DNA of 64,000 bases from positions 1,054,001 to 1,118,000 of the forward strand of contig NZ_JARQZP010000007.1 in NCBI RefSeq assembly GCF_029589055.1, in the 5' to 3' direction. Position 1 is the stretch's first letter. Each line of letters starts with the position of its first letter. Shown piece by piece: positions 1 to 9,184 of this stretch. The notes beneath the pieces were generated by a model that made no database searches, was not told where the DNA came from, and was given only the letters and a program-made list of their open reading frames with translations. The translations under genes and the position numbers were made by a program. Source of the DNA: Vibrio hannami. GTDB lineage: Bacteria; Pseudomonadota; Gammaproteobacteria; Enterobacterales; Vibrionaceae.

Positions 1-478
1 AGTCAGCAGGGCGATTATCTAATGCAGTGTAAACGGTTTTTAGCTCTTCTCTGCCAGTTTCTATGCCTGGCTGGATAGATATGTAGTTACCGGAAACGAG
101 GGCATCCAGGCCTGAAATACCGGAGATGCTTGCTGTTGGCTTTACCAGCCAGAAGCGGGTGTTGTCGCCCAGCAGTTTAGTGGCCTCCGGGTAAATATCC
201 GCATCTACATAGATACTCTCAAGGTCAGGAGAAAGCGTGATGTTTCGAACCATACCAACTTCCAGACCCTGATACTGGATGGTGGTTCTGCCTGCTATAA
301 GCCCCTGTGCATCGGAAAAATAAATCTGAATTCTTTGTCCCGCATCATTGATGGCTTTAACCACTAGCCAGCTTGCCAACGCAATAGTGACTAAGGGCAA
401 TATCCAGAGAGGAGATATGCCCAAATCCCTTTTTACTTTTGGCGAATGCGATCTCTGCGTTTTTTCCATATTGTTCAT
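1..478 (-). CDS. MCE-domain lipid transport protein (PqiB/LetB type), N-terminal part
   Basis: Only the first 159 codons lie in the window; the gene runs off the left edge. The protein begins MNNMEKTQRS, has one membrane segment (around residues 22-42, ISPLWILPLVTIALASWLVV), then a first MCE domain with the typical phrase GLIAGRTTIQYQGLEVG. PqiB and YebT/LetB proteins are inner-membrane-anchored tubes of stacked MCE rings that move phospholipids across the periplasm. The gene follows a PqiA/YebS-type gene by 18 bases on the same strand, the usual pairing. Which paralogue it is (PqiB or LetB) cannot be decided without the missing C-terminus. Confidence 0.88.
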   Translation of the reverse strand, partial: MNNMEKTQRSHSPKVKRDLGISPLWILPLVTIALASWLVVKAINDAGQRIQIYFSDAQGLIAGRTTIQYQGLEVGMVRNITLSPDLESIYVDADIYPEATKLLGDNTRFWLVKPTASISGISGLDALVSGNYISIQPGIETGREELKTVYTALDNRPAD

Positions 479-496
479 ATAAGAACTCTTCTAATT

Positions 497-1782
497 CTAT
501 TGTTCCGACTCAACTGACTTTCGGTTTTTATTTTTAATTGGTTCATCCCAAATTAGTCTGGGATCGAATGCTTCTGTTGCCAGCATGGTAAAAACAACAA
601 CCATGCCAAATGCGACAGCGCCATAACCTGGGCTGAAGTTAAGAATTCTTCCACGATCAACCAAGGTCATCATTATAGAAATGACAAACAAATCCATAAC
701 CGACCATTTACCAATCCATTTGATTACAAAGTAGATAAACATTCTTTGTCTCCGGTATATAGTCTGTTTTAGGTGAATTGTGATCAGAATAAAACCTAAA
801 CCGATAATCTTGGCTGCGGGCACTAAAATACTGGCAACAAATATGATGAGGGCGATGCCGTGCATTTCCATATTTATCAAGGTAGCCACACCCGATAAAA
901 TAGTATCTTCCAGCCTCTGACCATTACTAAACAGTATCGAAATTGAATAAAGGTTCGCAGGGAAGATAGACACCGTAGCAGCGATTAAACATGCCCAGGC
1001 CTTTTGCATCGATTTGGGTTTTCTATGGTGCAGCGAATTACTGCATCTGACACATTTTTCTCCTTCGGGTTGTGATAGGCGGCAATTGTGACAATGGACT
1101 TCTTTTTACTGAAATGGTATTCGTCCTCTTTTTGCCATGCTTCCCAATATCGTCTGACCCTGAATCTGGCAATAAGCATAAGAGAAAAAATCTGCAAGAG
1201 AACCAACCCAGCCAGACCGGTGCCAACATATATTTCAGAATAATCCTGTAATTTAAAGCAGGAGATACCGATGCTCACCAGGAAGACGTCCAGCATCATC
1301 CAGTGTTTTAGTTTTTTTATTGTGATAAGTGACCATCGAAAAGCCTTAAACCAGCGCCGGTTCATAGCGATGTGGGCGACCACAGTTGAAAAACACACTA
1401 ATAAAGGTGCGATAGTGCTGCAGAAGAAAACGAGTAGGCCTAGTAACACGAATCCTTCTTGCATCAGGGTAAAAGTGCCAGAAGGAAGTGTAGCCGGAAT
1501 CATCACGCCAAATAGTCGTATACTGATAAACGGAAAAAAGTGAGAGGGTATAAATAGAAACAGGCAAGTGATGGCAAGAGCCAGGTTGCCGGATAATGGT
1601 TGAATTCCACCTCTATAGAGCTTTGTACCACACCGTGGGCAAAACGCGCTTTTACCATCAGGTAATCGATGTATCTCAACTGGGAGCTCGCACCCCTGAC
1701 ATAACCGTACTTTACTTACTCTGGTTGTATGTAAGGGGTTATTTTCAGCAGGGGGCAATTTTGTTGTGTTCATGCTTGTCAT
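497..1782 (-). CDS. PqiA/YebS (LetA)-type membrane protein, split by a frameshift
   Basis: This is the inner-membrane partner of the MCE protein downstream. It has two zinc-ribbon plus membrane modules: the first ribbon is LCQGC...FCPRC near residues 28-51, followed by four hydrophobic segments. The reading frame breaks at the T5 run 1055-1059 (plus strand). Adding one base there restores the second ribbon motif (EKKCVRCSNSLHHRK) directly ahead of MQKAWACLIAA, the start of the second module, and gives 428 aa, the family length. As sequenced, it would make a 265-aa and a 170-aa piece. The stop lies 18 bases before the MCE gene, so they form one operon. It is divergent from msrC, with about 130 bases between them. 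Confidence 0.85.
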
Positions 1783-1914
1783 TTATAGAACATATTCAAT
1801 CACTTGAAAAGTGACAAAAACTATTAAGATAAAAGATTTTTTACTTGTACATTCCGCCATATACACATAGATTCTATAATTCAGCTTTCAAAGAACAAGA
1901 AATTAACGAACAAA

Positions 1915-2388
1915 ATGACTTTAAAAGAGTATCAAAGACTTACCAAGCAAGCGGTAGCATTAATTGAAGATGAACCGGATCTGATCGCAAATCTGGCAAA
2001 TATTAGCTCTCTTTTATATATGGAGCTGGATAACCTTAATTGGGCCGGATTTTACCTGATGAAAGGTGAAGAGCTGGTGCTTGGTCCATTTCAGGGTAAA
2101 CCTGCGTGCGTTCGCATTCCGGTAGGGAAAGGCGTATGTGGCACAGCTATCTCTACCGGTGAGATACAGCGTGTGTACGATGTTCATCAATTTGAAGGGC
2201 ATATCGCATGTGATGCAGAAAGTAATTCTGAAATTGTTCTGCCTTTCAAGATAGGCTCTGATTGGGCTGGAGTACTGGATATCGATAGCCCTGTAGTCGG
2301 ACGCTTTAGTGAAGAAGATGAAGAAGGTCTTTCATATTTGGTTCAAGAAATCGAAAAGCTGCTCAATTCGCACGCTAACAACGCATAA
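1915..2388 (+). CDS. msrC: free methionine-(R)-sulfoxide reductase (GAF domain)
   Basis: The 157-aa protein is one GAF domain of the fRMsr/YebR family, which reduces free methionine-R-sulfoxide in the cytoplasm. The three cysteines used by the family are present: PACVRIP (about residue 64), GVCGTA (about 78) and HIACDAES (about 98). The phrase NWAGFYL at the domain start is also typical. Length is normal. It is the first plus-strand gene after the divergent pqiA-like gene and precedes proQ by 100 bases, so it is probably monocistronic or leads into proQ. In enterics the same three families (yebR, yebS, yebT) are adjacent, which supports the identification. Confidence 0.93.
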   Translation: MTLKEYQRLTKQAVALIEDEPDLIANLANISSLLYMELDNLNWAGFYLMKGEELVLGPFQGKPACVRIPVGKGVCGTAISTGEIQRVYDVHQFEGHIACDAESNSEIVLPFKIGSDWAGVLDIDSPVVGRFSEEDEEGLSYLVQEIEKLLNSHANNA

Positions 2389-2488
2389 AATATGATTTGA
2401 GTGTGGTTTTTAATTAGCATCTCTCTATAATAGCCCAGATATTTGTCAGTACGAGTCGCGGAAAAGGCCGCGCAAACCAGGAATCCAC

Positions 2489-3124
2489 ATGGAAAACACT
2501 GAAAAGTTAAAAAACAGCAAAGAAGTTATTGCATATATTGCTGAATGTTTCCCTAAATGCTTTACTTTAGAAGGTGAAGCTAAGCCGTTAAAAATCGGTA
2601 TTTTTCAAGATCTAGCTGAACGTCTGGCCGAAGATGAAAAGGTAAGTAAGACTCAGCTAAGAGCAGCTTTAAGACAATACACTTCATCCTGGCGTTACCT
2701 GCACGGTGTAAAACCAGGTGCTGTTAGGGTTGACCTTGATGGTAATGAGTGTGGTGTTCTTGAGGAAGAACACGTAGAACACGCGAAAAAGGCGCTTGCA
2801 GAGAGCAAAGCTCGTGTGCAGGCTCGTCGTAAAGAACAGGCTGAAAAAGCACGTGAAGAAGGCAAAGCGAAACCTAAGGCGAAGAAGCCTCAGCAGCCGC
2901 GTCGTGCTAAGCCAGCTAAACAACAAAAGGCAAATAATAAGCCAGCAGCAACTGAAACGCGCGCACTAAGCTCAGAAGAAGTGATCGTTGGTAAAGCGGT
3001 TAACGTAAACATGGGCAAGGGCAACATGGCTGCGACAGTTGTTGAAATCAATAAGGATGATGTGCGTGTTCAACTAGGCAACGGTTTACAAATGGTTGTT
3101 AAAGTGGAGCATCTGCGCGCATAA
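2489..3124 (+). CDS. proQ: RNA chaperone ProQ
   Basis: The 211-aa protein shows the three-part ProQ layout: a FinO-like RNA-binding domain (about 1-120, with CFPKCF and RQYTSSWRYL), a lysine/alanine-rich linker (about 121-160) and a C-terminal Tudor-like domain ending GNGLQMVVKVEHLRA. ProQ binds structured RNAs and 3' ends of mRNAs and sRNAs. The gene is followed after 17 bases by prc, the classic proQ-prc operon. A leader of about 100 bases separates it from msrC. Confidence 0.96.
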   Translation: MENTEKLKNSKEVIAYIAECFPKCFTLEGEAKPLKIGIFQDLAERLAEDEKVSKTQLRAALRQYTSSWRYLHGVKPGAVRVDLDGNECGVLEEEHVEHAKKALAESKARVQARRKEQAEKAREEGKAKPKAKKPQQPRRAKPAKQQKANNKPAATETRALSSEEVIVGKAVNVNMGKGNMAATVVEINKDDVRVQLGNGLQMVVKVEHLRA

Positions 3125-3141
3125 AGGAGAATATCCTACGC

Positions 3142-5139
3142 ATGAAATGCCGTTTTAAAATCACTTTAGTTGCTGCTGGCTTAATGCTAGCAGCTTCTGT
3201 TAATGCTTTAGAAGCAAATATCTCTAAAGACGATCTCCCAACTCTGGCTCCTGAAGTTCAGCATCAAACTGCGAGTAAAAGAGTTACTTCCCGATTCACC
3301 CGTTCGCATTACAAACACTTCAGTTTAAATGATGAGTTTTCTCAAGCAATTTTCCAGCGTTATCTGGAGATGCTTGACTTCAACAGAAATATCTTTACTC
3401 AAGCAGATATTGACTCGTTTAATGACTGGGCTGTTCAGATTGATGACCAACTTAAATCTGGTAATACACAAATCGCTTTTGATGTGTATAACCTGTCTGT
3501 TCAAAGACGATTTGAGCGTTATGCTTATGCCTTAAAGCTACTGGATGAAGAAATTAAGTTTGATACTGACGAGTCAATTGAGTTAGACCGATCTGAAGCA
3601 GATTGGGCAAAAGATGTTGATGAGTTAAACGAACTCTGGCGTAAACGTGTTAAGTATGATGCGCTGAGCCTGAAACTTGCTGATAAAGATTGGGATGAGA
3701 TCAAAGAGACACTTGCGAAGCGTTATAATAACGCAATAAAGCGCTTAACTCAGTCTCATAGTGAAGACGCATTTCAGTTATATATGAACGCGTTTGCCCG
3801 AGAGGTTGACCCGCATACCAGCTATTTGTCACCGCGTAACGCCGAACAGTTCCAGTCAGAAATGAACTTGTCGCTGGAAGGTATCGGTGCTGTGTTGCAA
3901 ATCACCGATGATTACACAGTGATTCGATCTCTAGTAGCCGGTGGCCCTGCGTCGAACAGTAAATCTCTTTCTGAAGGAGACCGAATTATCGGTGTCGCTC
4001 AGGATGGGGAAAAGATGGTTGATATTATCGGTTGGCGACTGGATGATGTCGTGCAACTGATTAAAGGCCCTAAGGGAACAAAGGTAACCTTAGAAATTCT
4101 TCCGGAAGGAAAGAATGCTAAAAGTCACAACGTAACAATTACACGGGATAAGATTCGACTCGAAGACCGTGCAGTTAAGTCGGAAGTAATTGAAAAGTCG
4201 GGTAAAAAAATTGGTGTGCTTGAAGTGCCTAGTTTTTATGTTGGTCTGTCAAAGGATACCGACAAACTGATCACTGAATTAAAAGAGCAAAATGTTGATG
4301 GCATTATCGTTGATCTAAGGAACAACGGTGGTGGTGCACTAACAGAAGCGACGGCTTTATCGGGTTTGTTTATTGAAAGCGGCCCGGTTGTTCAGGTTCG
4401 TGACAGTTATGGTCGTGTAAACGTGAATGCTGATACCGATGGTCAAATTAGTTACACCGGCCCAATGGCTGTACTGCAGAATAGATACAGTGCATCCGCT
4501 TCTGAAATTTTTGCTGCAGCGATGCAGGATTATGGCAGAGCGATAATATTGGGTGAAAACTCTTTTGGTAAAGGTACGGTTCAGCAACACCGCTCTTTGA
4601 ATCACATCTACGATTTGTTTGATAAAGAGCTAGGTTACGTCCAGTACACTATCCAGAAGTTCTACCGAATTGATGGTGGCAGTACGCAAAACAAAGGTGT
4701 TGTTCCTGATATTGCCTATCCTACAGCAGTTGAACCATCTGAAACTGGAGAGAGTGTAGAGGATAATGCACTGCCTTGGGATAGCATCGATAGAGCAAAC
4801 TATAACGAGCTTGGAGATCGCAAGGCTCAGATTGCGAAGTTAACTCTGAACCATGAAAAACGAGTTCAAGAAGACTTAGAGTTTGGCTTTATCAAAGAAG
4901 ATATCGCAAGATATCGGGCTGAAAAAGACGATACAACACTGTCATTAAACGAAAAAGTTCGTCAAAAAGAGAGTGATGAGAAAGATCTTCGACGCCTTAC
5001 TCGAATCAATGTTCGTCAGAAAATCAGTGGTGAACCAGAGTTTGAATCTCTTGACGATGTTCCAACAGACTACGAGGCACCGGATGCTTATCTTGATGAA
5101 TCTGTTGCTATCATGGTTGATATGATAAAAGCAAACTAG
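3142..5139 (+). CDS. prc: periplasmic tail-specific (C-terminal processing) protease Prc/Tsp
   Basis: The 665-aa protein has a signal peptide (cleavage probably after SVNALEA), an N-terminal helical domain, a PDZ domain (about 230-330, LEGIGAVLQITDDYTVI) and an S41 peptidase domain. The catalytic serine lies in RYSASASEIFAAA and the lysine in NSFGKGTVQQ. Prc degrades periplasmic proteins with nonpolar C-termini and trims penicillin-binding protein 3 and peptidoglycan hydrolases. A strong ribosome site (AAGGAG) lies 17 bases after proQ, so the two are co-transcribed. A hairpin terminator follows. Confidence 0.96.
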   Translation: MKCRFKITLVAAGLMLAASVNALEANISKDDLPTLAPEVQHQTASKRVTSRFTRSHYKHFSLNDEFSQAIFQRYLEMLDFNRNIFTQADIDSFNDWAVQIDDQLKSGNTQIAFDVYNLSVQRRFERYAYALKLLDEEIKFDTDESIELDRSEADWAKDVDELNELWRKRVKYDALSLKLADKDWDEIKETLAKRYNNAIKRLTQSHSEDAFQLYMNAFAREVDPHTSYLSPRNAEQFQSEMNLSLEGIGAVLQITDDYTVIRSLVAGGPASNSKSLSEGDRIIGVAQDGEKMVDIIGWRLDDVVQLIKGPKGTKVTLEILPEGKNAKSHNVTITRDKIRLEDRAVKSEVIEKSGKKIGVLEVPSFYVGLSKDTDKLITELKEQNVDGIIVDLRNNGGGALTEATALSGLFIESGPVVQVRDSYGRVNVNADTDGQISYTGPMAVLQNRYSASASEIFAAAMQDYGRAIILGENSFGKGTVQQHRSLNHIYDLFDKELGYVQYTIQKFYRIDGGSTQNKGVVPDIAYPTAVEPSETGESVEDNALPWDSIDRANYNELGDRKAQIAKLTLNHEKRVQEDLEFGFIKEDIARYRAEKDDTTLSLNEKVRQKESDEKDLRRLTRINVRQKISGEPEFESLDDVPTDYEAPDAYLDESVAIMVDMIKAN

Positions 5140-5162
5140 TGGAATATTCCAGGTTTATGATG

Positions 5163-5190
5163 AAAGCGAGCAGAAATGCTCGCTTTTTGT
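5163..5190 (+). terminator. Rho-independent terminator after prc
   Basis: AAAGCGAGCA and TGCTCGCTTT form a 10-bp stem with a GAAA loop, followed by a T tract. It closes the proQ-prc operon. Confidence 0.9.
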
Positions 5191-5279
5191 TTTTGAGAAA
5201 CTTCTATGATTTGGGTCAATAAATTTAGCTTTATCTAAAAAACGTTCCTACGCTTAAAGAAAAGCGTGAGGAATGTCTT

Positions 5280-5945
5280 ATGAAATGGCTGATAACATTA
5301 CTAGCTTGTTTCGCTTTCCAGATTGGAGCTTCTGAGCCCAGAGCTAAAAGTGATCTGACTTCTTTTGATTATCCATTTTTGTTGGGTAACTGGTACCTAG
5401 TGAATCCAAATCCTGATATCGAAAAGCAGGACTTCCTTACTATTCGGCTGTCTATAGTCTCCAATTACACCTTTTTTATTGAGATTCAAAAAACCGATTT
5501 CAGTATCGAACAGTGGGAAGGCCAATATACCGCCAGCAATTCTACACTAGTGTTAGGCATGAACAGCGATACGCCACAGTATTACAACTACCTGGTTAAT
5601 CATAACCAGCTTATCTTAAACGGCGTTGCGTTTATCAAAGGGTTACCAAAAGATCTGGTGGGTAGCTGGGCCAGCGAAGCCATAACTGGAGATGATATTC
5701 TTGCTAGTGAAGTCTCTCGGATGGCATTAACGCTGCAGCCCGATTTCGTATTTATGTTTATGGTTGAATCCGACGATGGCTCACACGCCGTCCGGGAAGG
5801 TGTCTATTACTACGAGAACGATCATCTGGTGTTAATGTATGAAGATGGTGAACAAGATTCTCGCTACACCGTTGACAACAATACCCTCACACTTAAGAGC
5901 GAAGGTTTTGATATGTATGCGGTTCTAAACAGGGTGGAACCTTAA
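5280..5945 (+). CDS. predicted periplasmic protein of two lipocalin-like halves
   Basis: The 221-aa protein has a signal peptide (MKWLITLLACFAFQIGAS). The rest looks like an internal duplication. Each half begins with a loop-tryptophan phrase (FLLGNWYL, then DLVGSWAS) and continues with short beta strands and a glycine turn (WEGQYTASNSTLVLG, then REGVYYYENDHLVLM). This pattern is typical of small lipocalin-like extracytoplasmic domains. I do not recognise a function. It stands alone between the prc terminator and pepN, a position where Vibrio genomes carry an uncharacterised gene. Confidence 0.7.
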   Translation: MKWLITLLACFAFQIGASEPRAKSDLTSFDYPFLLGNWYLVNPNPDIEKQDFLTIRLSIVSNYTFFIEIQKTDFSIEQWEGQYTASNSTLVLGMNSDTPQYYNYLVNHNQLILNGVAFIKGLPKDLVGSWASEAITGDDILASEVSRMALTLQPDFVFMFMVESDDGSHAVREGVYYYENDHLVLMYEDGEQDSRYTVDNNTLTLKSEGFDMYAVLNRVEP

Positions 5946-6038
5946 CTGAGTTATCAAGCTGATATTTAGAACAAAATCTCAGCGATCAATCCAGGTCATC
6001 TTTATATTTTGGTTGATTGTGATATGTTGGATTTAAAT

Positions 6039-6068
6039 AAGGTGTCGTATTAGGCACCTTTCTTTATT
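6039..6068 (+). terminator. probable terminator
   Basis: AAGGTG and CACCTT form a 6-bp stem with a 10-base loop, followed by a T-rich stretch. It lies between the lipocalin-like gene and pepN. The stem is short, so confidence is moderate. Confidence 0.55.
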
Positions 6069-6136
6069 CTATAATCAAGTGACATGATTTGAATTCAATC
6101 TGGAACGACCCGGAGCGATGTTAAAAGGATTAGACA

Positions 6137-8743
6137 ATGTCCCAAAACCCACAAGCAAAATATCGTAAAGACTACCAATCACCAAGCCATACCATCACGC
6201 AAATCGACCTTACCTTTGATCTTCACGACAAAAACACAGTCGTAACCGCGATTTCGAAGGTTAAGCAGCTAAAAGAGAGTACGACTCTGGATCTCGATGG
6301 TGAACAACTTAAATTACTGTCAGTAAAAGTAGACGGCAAAGAATGGGATAAGTTTGAGGAAGCGGAAGGGAAGCTTTCAATCTCTGAGTTACCAGAAGAG
6401 TTCGAGTTACAGATCGAAACAGAGATCAACCCTGAAGATAACACCGCACTTGAAGGTTTATACAAGTCAGGCGGTGCATATTGCACACAGTGTGAAGCGG
6501 AAGGTTTTAGAAGAATTACCTACTACCTTGATCGACCAGACGTCCTTGCAGTATTCAGTTCAACGGTGATTGCAGACAAATCGGAGTATCCGTTCTTGTT
6601 AAGCAACGGTAACCGTGTTGATGAAGGTGACCTGGACAATGGCCGCCATTTTGTTAAGTGGCAGGATCCTCACCCTAAACCGGCATACCTGTTTGCATTG
6701 GTTGCCGGCGATTTTGATGTGCTGAAAGACAAGTACGTAACAAAGTCGGGCAGGGAAGTTGCGTTAGAAATCTTTGTCGATAAAGGAAATCTGAATCGTG
6801 CCAATCACGCCATGGTTTCACTTATCAACTCTATGAAGTGGGACGAAGAGCGCTTTGGTTTGGAATATGACCTTGATATTTATATGATTGTTGCCGTTGA
6901 TTTCTTTAATATGGGCGCGATGGAGAACAAGGGTCTTAACGTATTTAACTCAAAGTTTGTTCTAGCCAACGAAGAGACGGCAACCGATACCGACTATCTT
7001 GGAATCGAAGCCGTAATCGGTCATGAATATTTCCATAACTGGACCGGTAACCGCGTTACTTGTCGCGACTGGTTCCAGCTGAGTTTAAAAGAGGGCCTGA
7101 CGGTATTTCGTGATCAGGAGTTTTCCTCTGATCTGGGTTCCCGAGCTGTAAATCGTATCAACAATGTACGCATTATCCGTGGTCCTCAATTTGCAGAAGA
7201 TGCCAGCCCGATGTCTCATCCTATCCGTCCGGATAAAGTGATCGAGATGAATAACTTTTACACCTTAACCGTGTATGAAAAAGGCAGTGAAGTTATTCGC
7301 ATGATGCACACGCTTCTTGGAGAAGAGAACTTCCAGAAGGGCATGAAGCTTTACTTTGAGCGCCACGATGGTACTGCTGCTACGTGTGATGATTTTGTCG
7401 CGGCGATGCAAGATGCTTCAGGCATCGACCTTACTCTGTTTAAGCGTTGGTATAGTCAATCGGGAACACCAACGTTAAAAGTAGTGGGTGAGTATAATGA
7501 GTCTGACAAAACCTTTGCACTAAAAGTTGAGCAAGCGACACCGCCAACTCAGGAGCAAGTAGAAAAACTGCCTCTACATATCCCTCTGGATATCGAGTTA
7601 TATGCCGCTGACGGAACCATCATTGAGTTACAATGTAACGGTGAAAAAGTAGGGAATGTTCTCGACATTAAGGAAGAGAACAAGACTTATATATTTGTAA
7701 ATGTAAGTGAAAAACCGGTTGTTTCTTTACTTAGAGAATTTTCTGCTCCGGTAAAACTTGAATATGACTACAGTGATCAAGAGTTGATGTTCCTGATGGT
7801 TCATGCTCAAAATGATTTTGCACGTTGGGATGCGAGCCAGATATTGCTGGCGAAATACATCAAGCTAAATGTATCTAATCTTCAGTCGGGTAAACCTTTT
7901 GAATTTTCTGATGACGTGCAGGATGCATTCAGAGGTGTACTATTAAATGACAAGCTTGAGCCTGCATTTGTTGCAGAAGTATTGTCGTTGCCGGGAGCGA
8001 ATGAAGTGGCGGGTTGGTTTAAGCCTGTCGATGTAGATGCGATTGATAGTGTGCTGCACAATATCAAACAAGCTATTGCGCAAAGCCTGGCGGATGAATT
8101 AGCAGCATCGTACGCGGTACTTGCACAGAAAGATTATTCGATTAACCATGATGCCATTGGCAAAAGGGCACTTCGTAACCGATGCCTGAGTTATTTGGCG
8201 TGTCTGGAACATGGCAACGAGCTTGTACACGCTCAATATAAAACTGCCAACAATATGACCGATACCATGGCAGCGATGAGTTCAGCAAATCAGGCCAAAC
8301 TTGCTTGTCGTGGTGAGTTAATGGAAGACTTCAGTGCCAAATGGGAAAAAGACGGGCTGGTAATGGATAAGTGGTTTGCACTACAGGGTACAAGTCCGGT
8401 GGACAATGCCCTTGATTTAGTGCGTGAAACGATGGCGCATCCTACGTTTAGCTTAAAGAATCCAAATAGAACGCGAAGCCTTATCGGTTCTTTCCTTAAC
8501 AACAACCCGGTAAACTTCCATGCTAAAGATGGTTCCGGATACCTGTTTGCAGGTGAAATCCTAAAAGAGCTTAATGATAGCAATCCACAGGTGGCATCAA
8601 GGTTAATTGATCCTCTACTGAAATTTAAAAACTACGATGAGCAGCGTCAGGTTCTTATGAAAGCTGAGCTTGAGAAGCTTGCTTCGATGGAGAATCTGGC
8701 TAAAGATCTTTACGAAAAAGTGACTAAGGCATTAGAATCGTAA
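6137..8743 (+). CDS. pepN: aminopeptidase N
   Basis: The 868-aa M1 metallopeptidase has the substrate-recognition motif GAMEN (in MGAMENKGLN) and the zinc site HEYFH followed by the downstream glutamate (HEXXH-18-E, in LKEGLTVFRDQEF). Length and the DUF3458-type C-terminal domains match gammaproteobacterial PepN. It removes N-terminal residues from peptides in the cytoplasm and is the main aminopeptidase of these bacteria. A perfect hairpin terminator follows directly. Confidence 0.97.
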   Translation: MSQNPQAKYRKDYQSPSHTITQIDLTFDLHDKNTVVTAISKVKQLKESTTLDLDGEQLKLLSVKVDGKEWDKFEEAEGKLSISELPEEFELQIETEINPEDNTALEGLYKSGGAYCTQCEAEGFRRITYYLDRPDVLAVFSSTVIADKSEYPFLLSNGNRVDEGDLDNGRHFVKWQDPHPKPAYLFALVAGDFDVLKDKYVTKSGREVALEIFVDKGNLNRANHAMVSLINSMKWDEERFGLEYDLDIYMIVAVDFFNMGAMENKGLNVFNSKFVLANEETATDTDYLGIEAVIGHEYFHNWTGNRVTCRDWFQLSLKEGLTVFRDQEFSSDLGSRAVNRINNVRIIRGPQFAEDASPMSHPIRPDKVIEMNNFYTLTVYEKGSEVIRMMHTLLGEENFQKGMKLYFERHDGTAATCDDFVAAMQDASGIDLTLFKRWYSQSGTPTLKVVGEYNESDKTFALKVEQATPPTQEQVEKLPLHIPLDIELYAADGTIIELQCNGEKVGNVLDIKEENKTYIFVNVSEKPVVSLLREFSAPVKLEYDYSDQELMFLMVHAQNDFARWDASQILLAKYIKLNVSNLQSGKPFEFSDDVQDAFRGVLLNDKLEPAFVAEVLSLPGANEVAGWFKPVDVDAIDSVLHNIKQAIAQSLADELAASYAVLAQKDYSINHDAIGKRALRNRCLSYLACLEHGNELVHAQYKTANNMTDTMAAMSSANQAKLACRGELMEDFSAKWEKDGLVMDKWFALQGTSPVDNALDLVRETMAHPTFSLKNPNRTRSLIGSFLNNNPVNFHAKDGSGYLFAGEILKELNDSNPQVASRLIDPLLKFKNYDEQRQVLMKAELEKLASMENLAKDLYEKVTKALES

Positions 8744-8751
8744 CTTGTTGT

Positions 8752-8781
8752 TTGGCCGGCTGTTTAGCCGGCCAACGTTTT
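8752..8781 (+). terminator. terminator after pepN
   Basis: TTGGCCGGCT and AGCCGGCCAA form a perfect 10-bp stem with a GTTT loop, then CGTTTTC. It lies before the start of the next small gene, which argues against any start codon upstream of 8803. Confidence 0.88.
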
Positions 8782-8802
8782 CTTCAACTATTTTACGCCG
8801 AC

Positions 8803-9021
8803 ATGAATCAATATACTTTTAGACTTAACATCTCGTATCAGACGTTTTTACAACATTATTCTGGTGCGGCGAGTAACGTAATGGTGTACTCGGATCAAGG
8901 TTTAAAGATACAGCTACCGGCATCTCGTTTTCGTCCATTTTTGACACAAATCGGTGTGAAAGGGCGGTTCAGGCTCATAACTGACCAAAATAATAAGTTT
9001 GTAAAGTTAGAAGCGCTATAG
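8803..9021 (+). CDS. DUF2835 family small protein
   Basis: The 72-aa protein begins MNQYTFRLNISYQTF. The start at 8803 is chosen because upstream codons fall in the pepN terminator stem. It matches the small cytoplasmic DUF2835 proteins of Vibrio and relatives, of unknown function; the ends (LPASRFRPFLTQIGVKG...KFVKLEAL) fit. It sits between pepN and the large glutamate dehydrogenase, the usual location in Vibrio. Confidence 0.78.
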   Translation: MNQYTFRLNISYQTFLQHYSGAASNVMVYSDQGLKIQLPASRFRPFLTQIGVKGRFRLITDQNNKFVKLEAL

Positions 9022-9184
9022 TGTTCTGTTATTGCAGCGGTTTAATTCTTTGCTCCCATCACAAAATCATATTTTTCTCCTTTAATTTCCTCTAAATAAT
9101 TAACGATTTATCAATAAAGCTTTTACAATAAAGTAAAGCAACCCCCTACAATATATAAAAATATTCCAATAACGGAGCGTAAGC

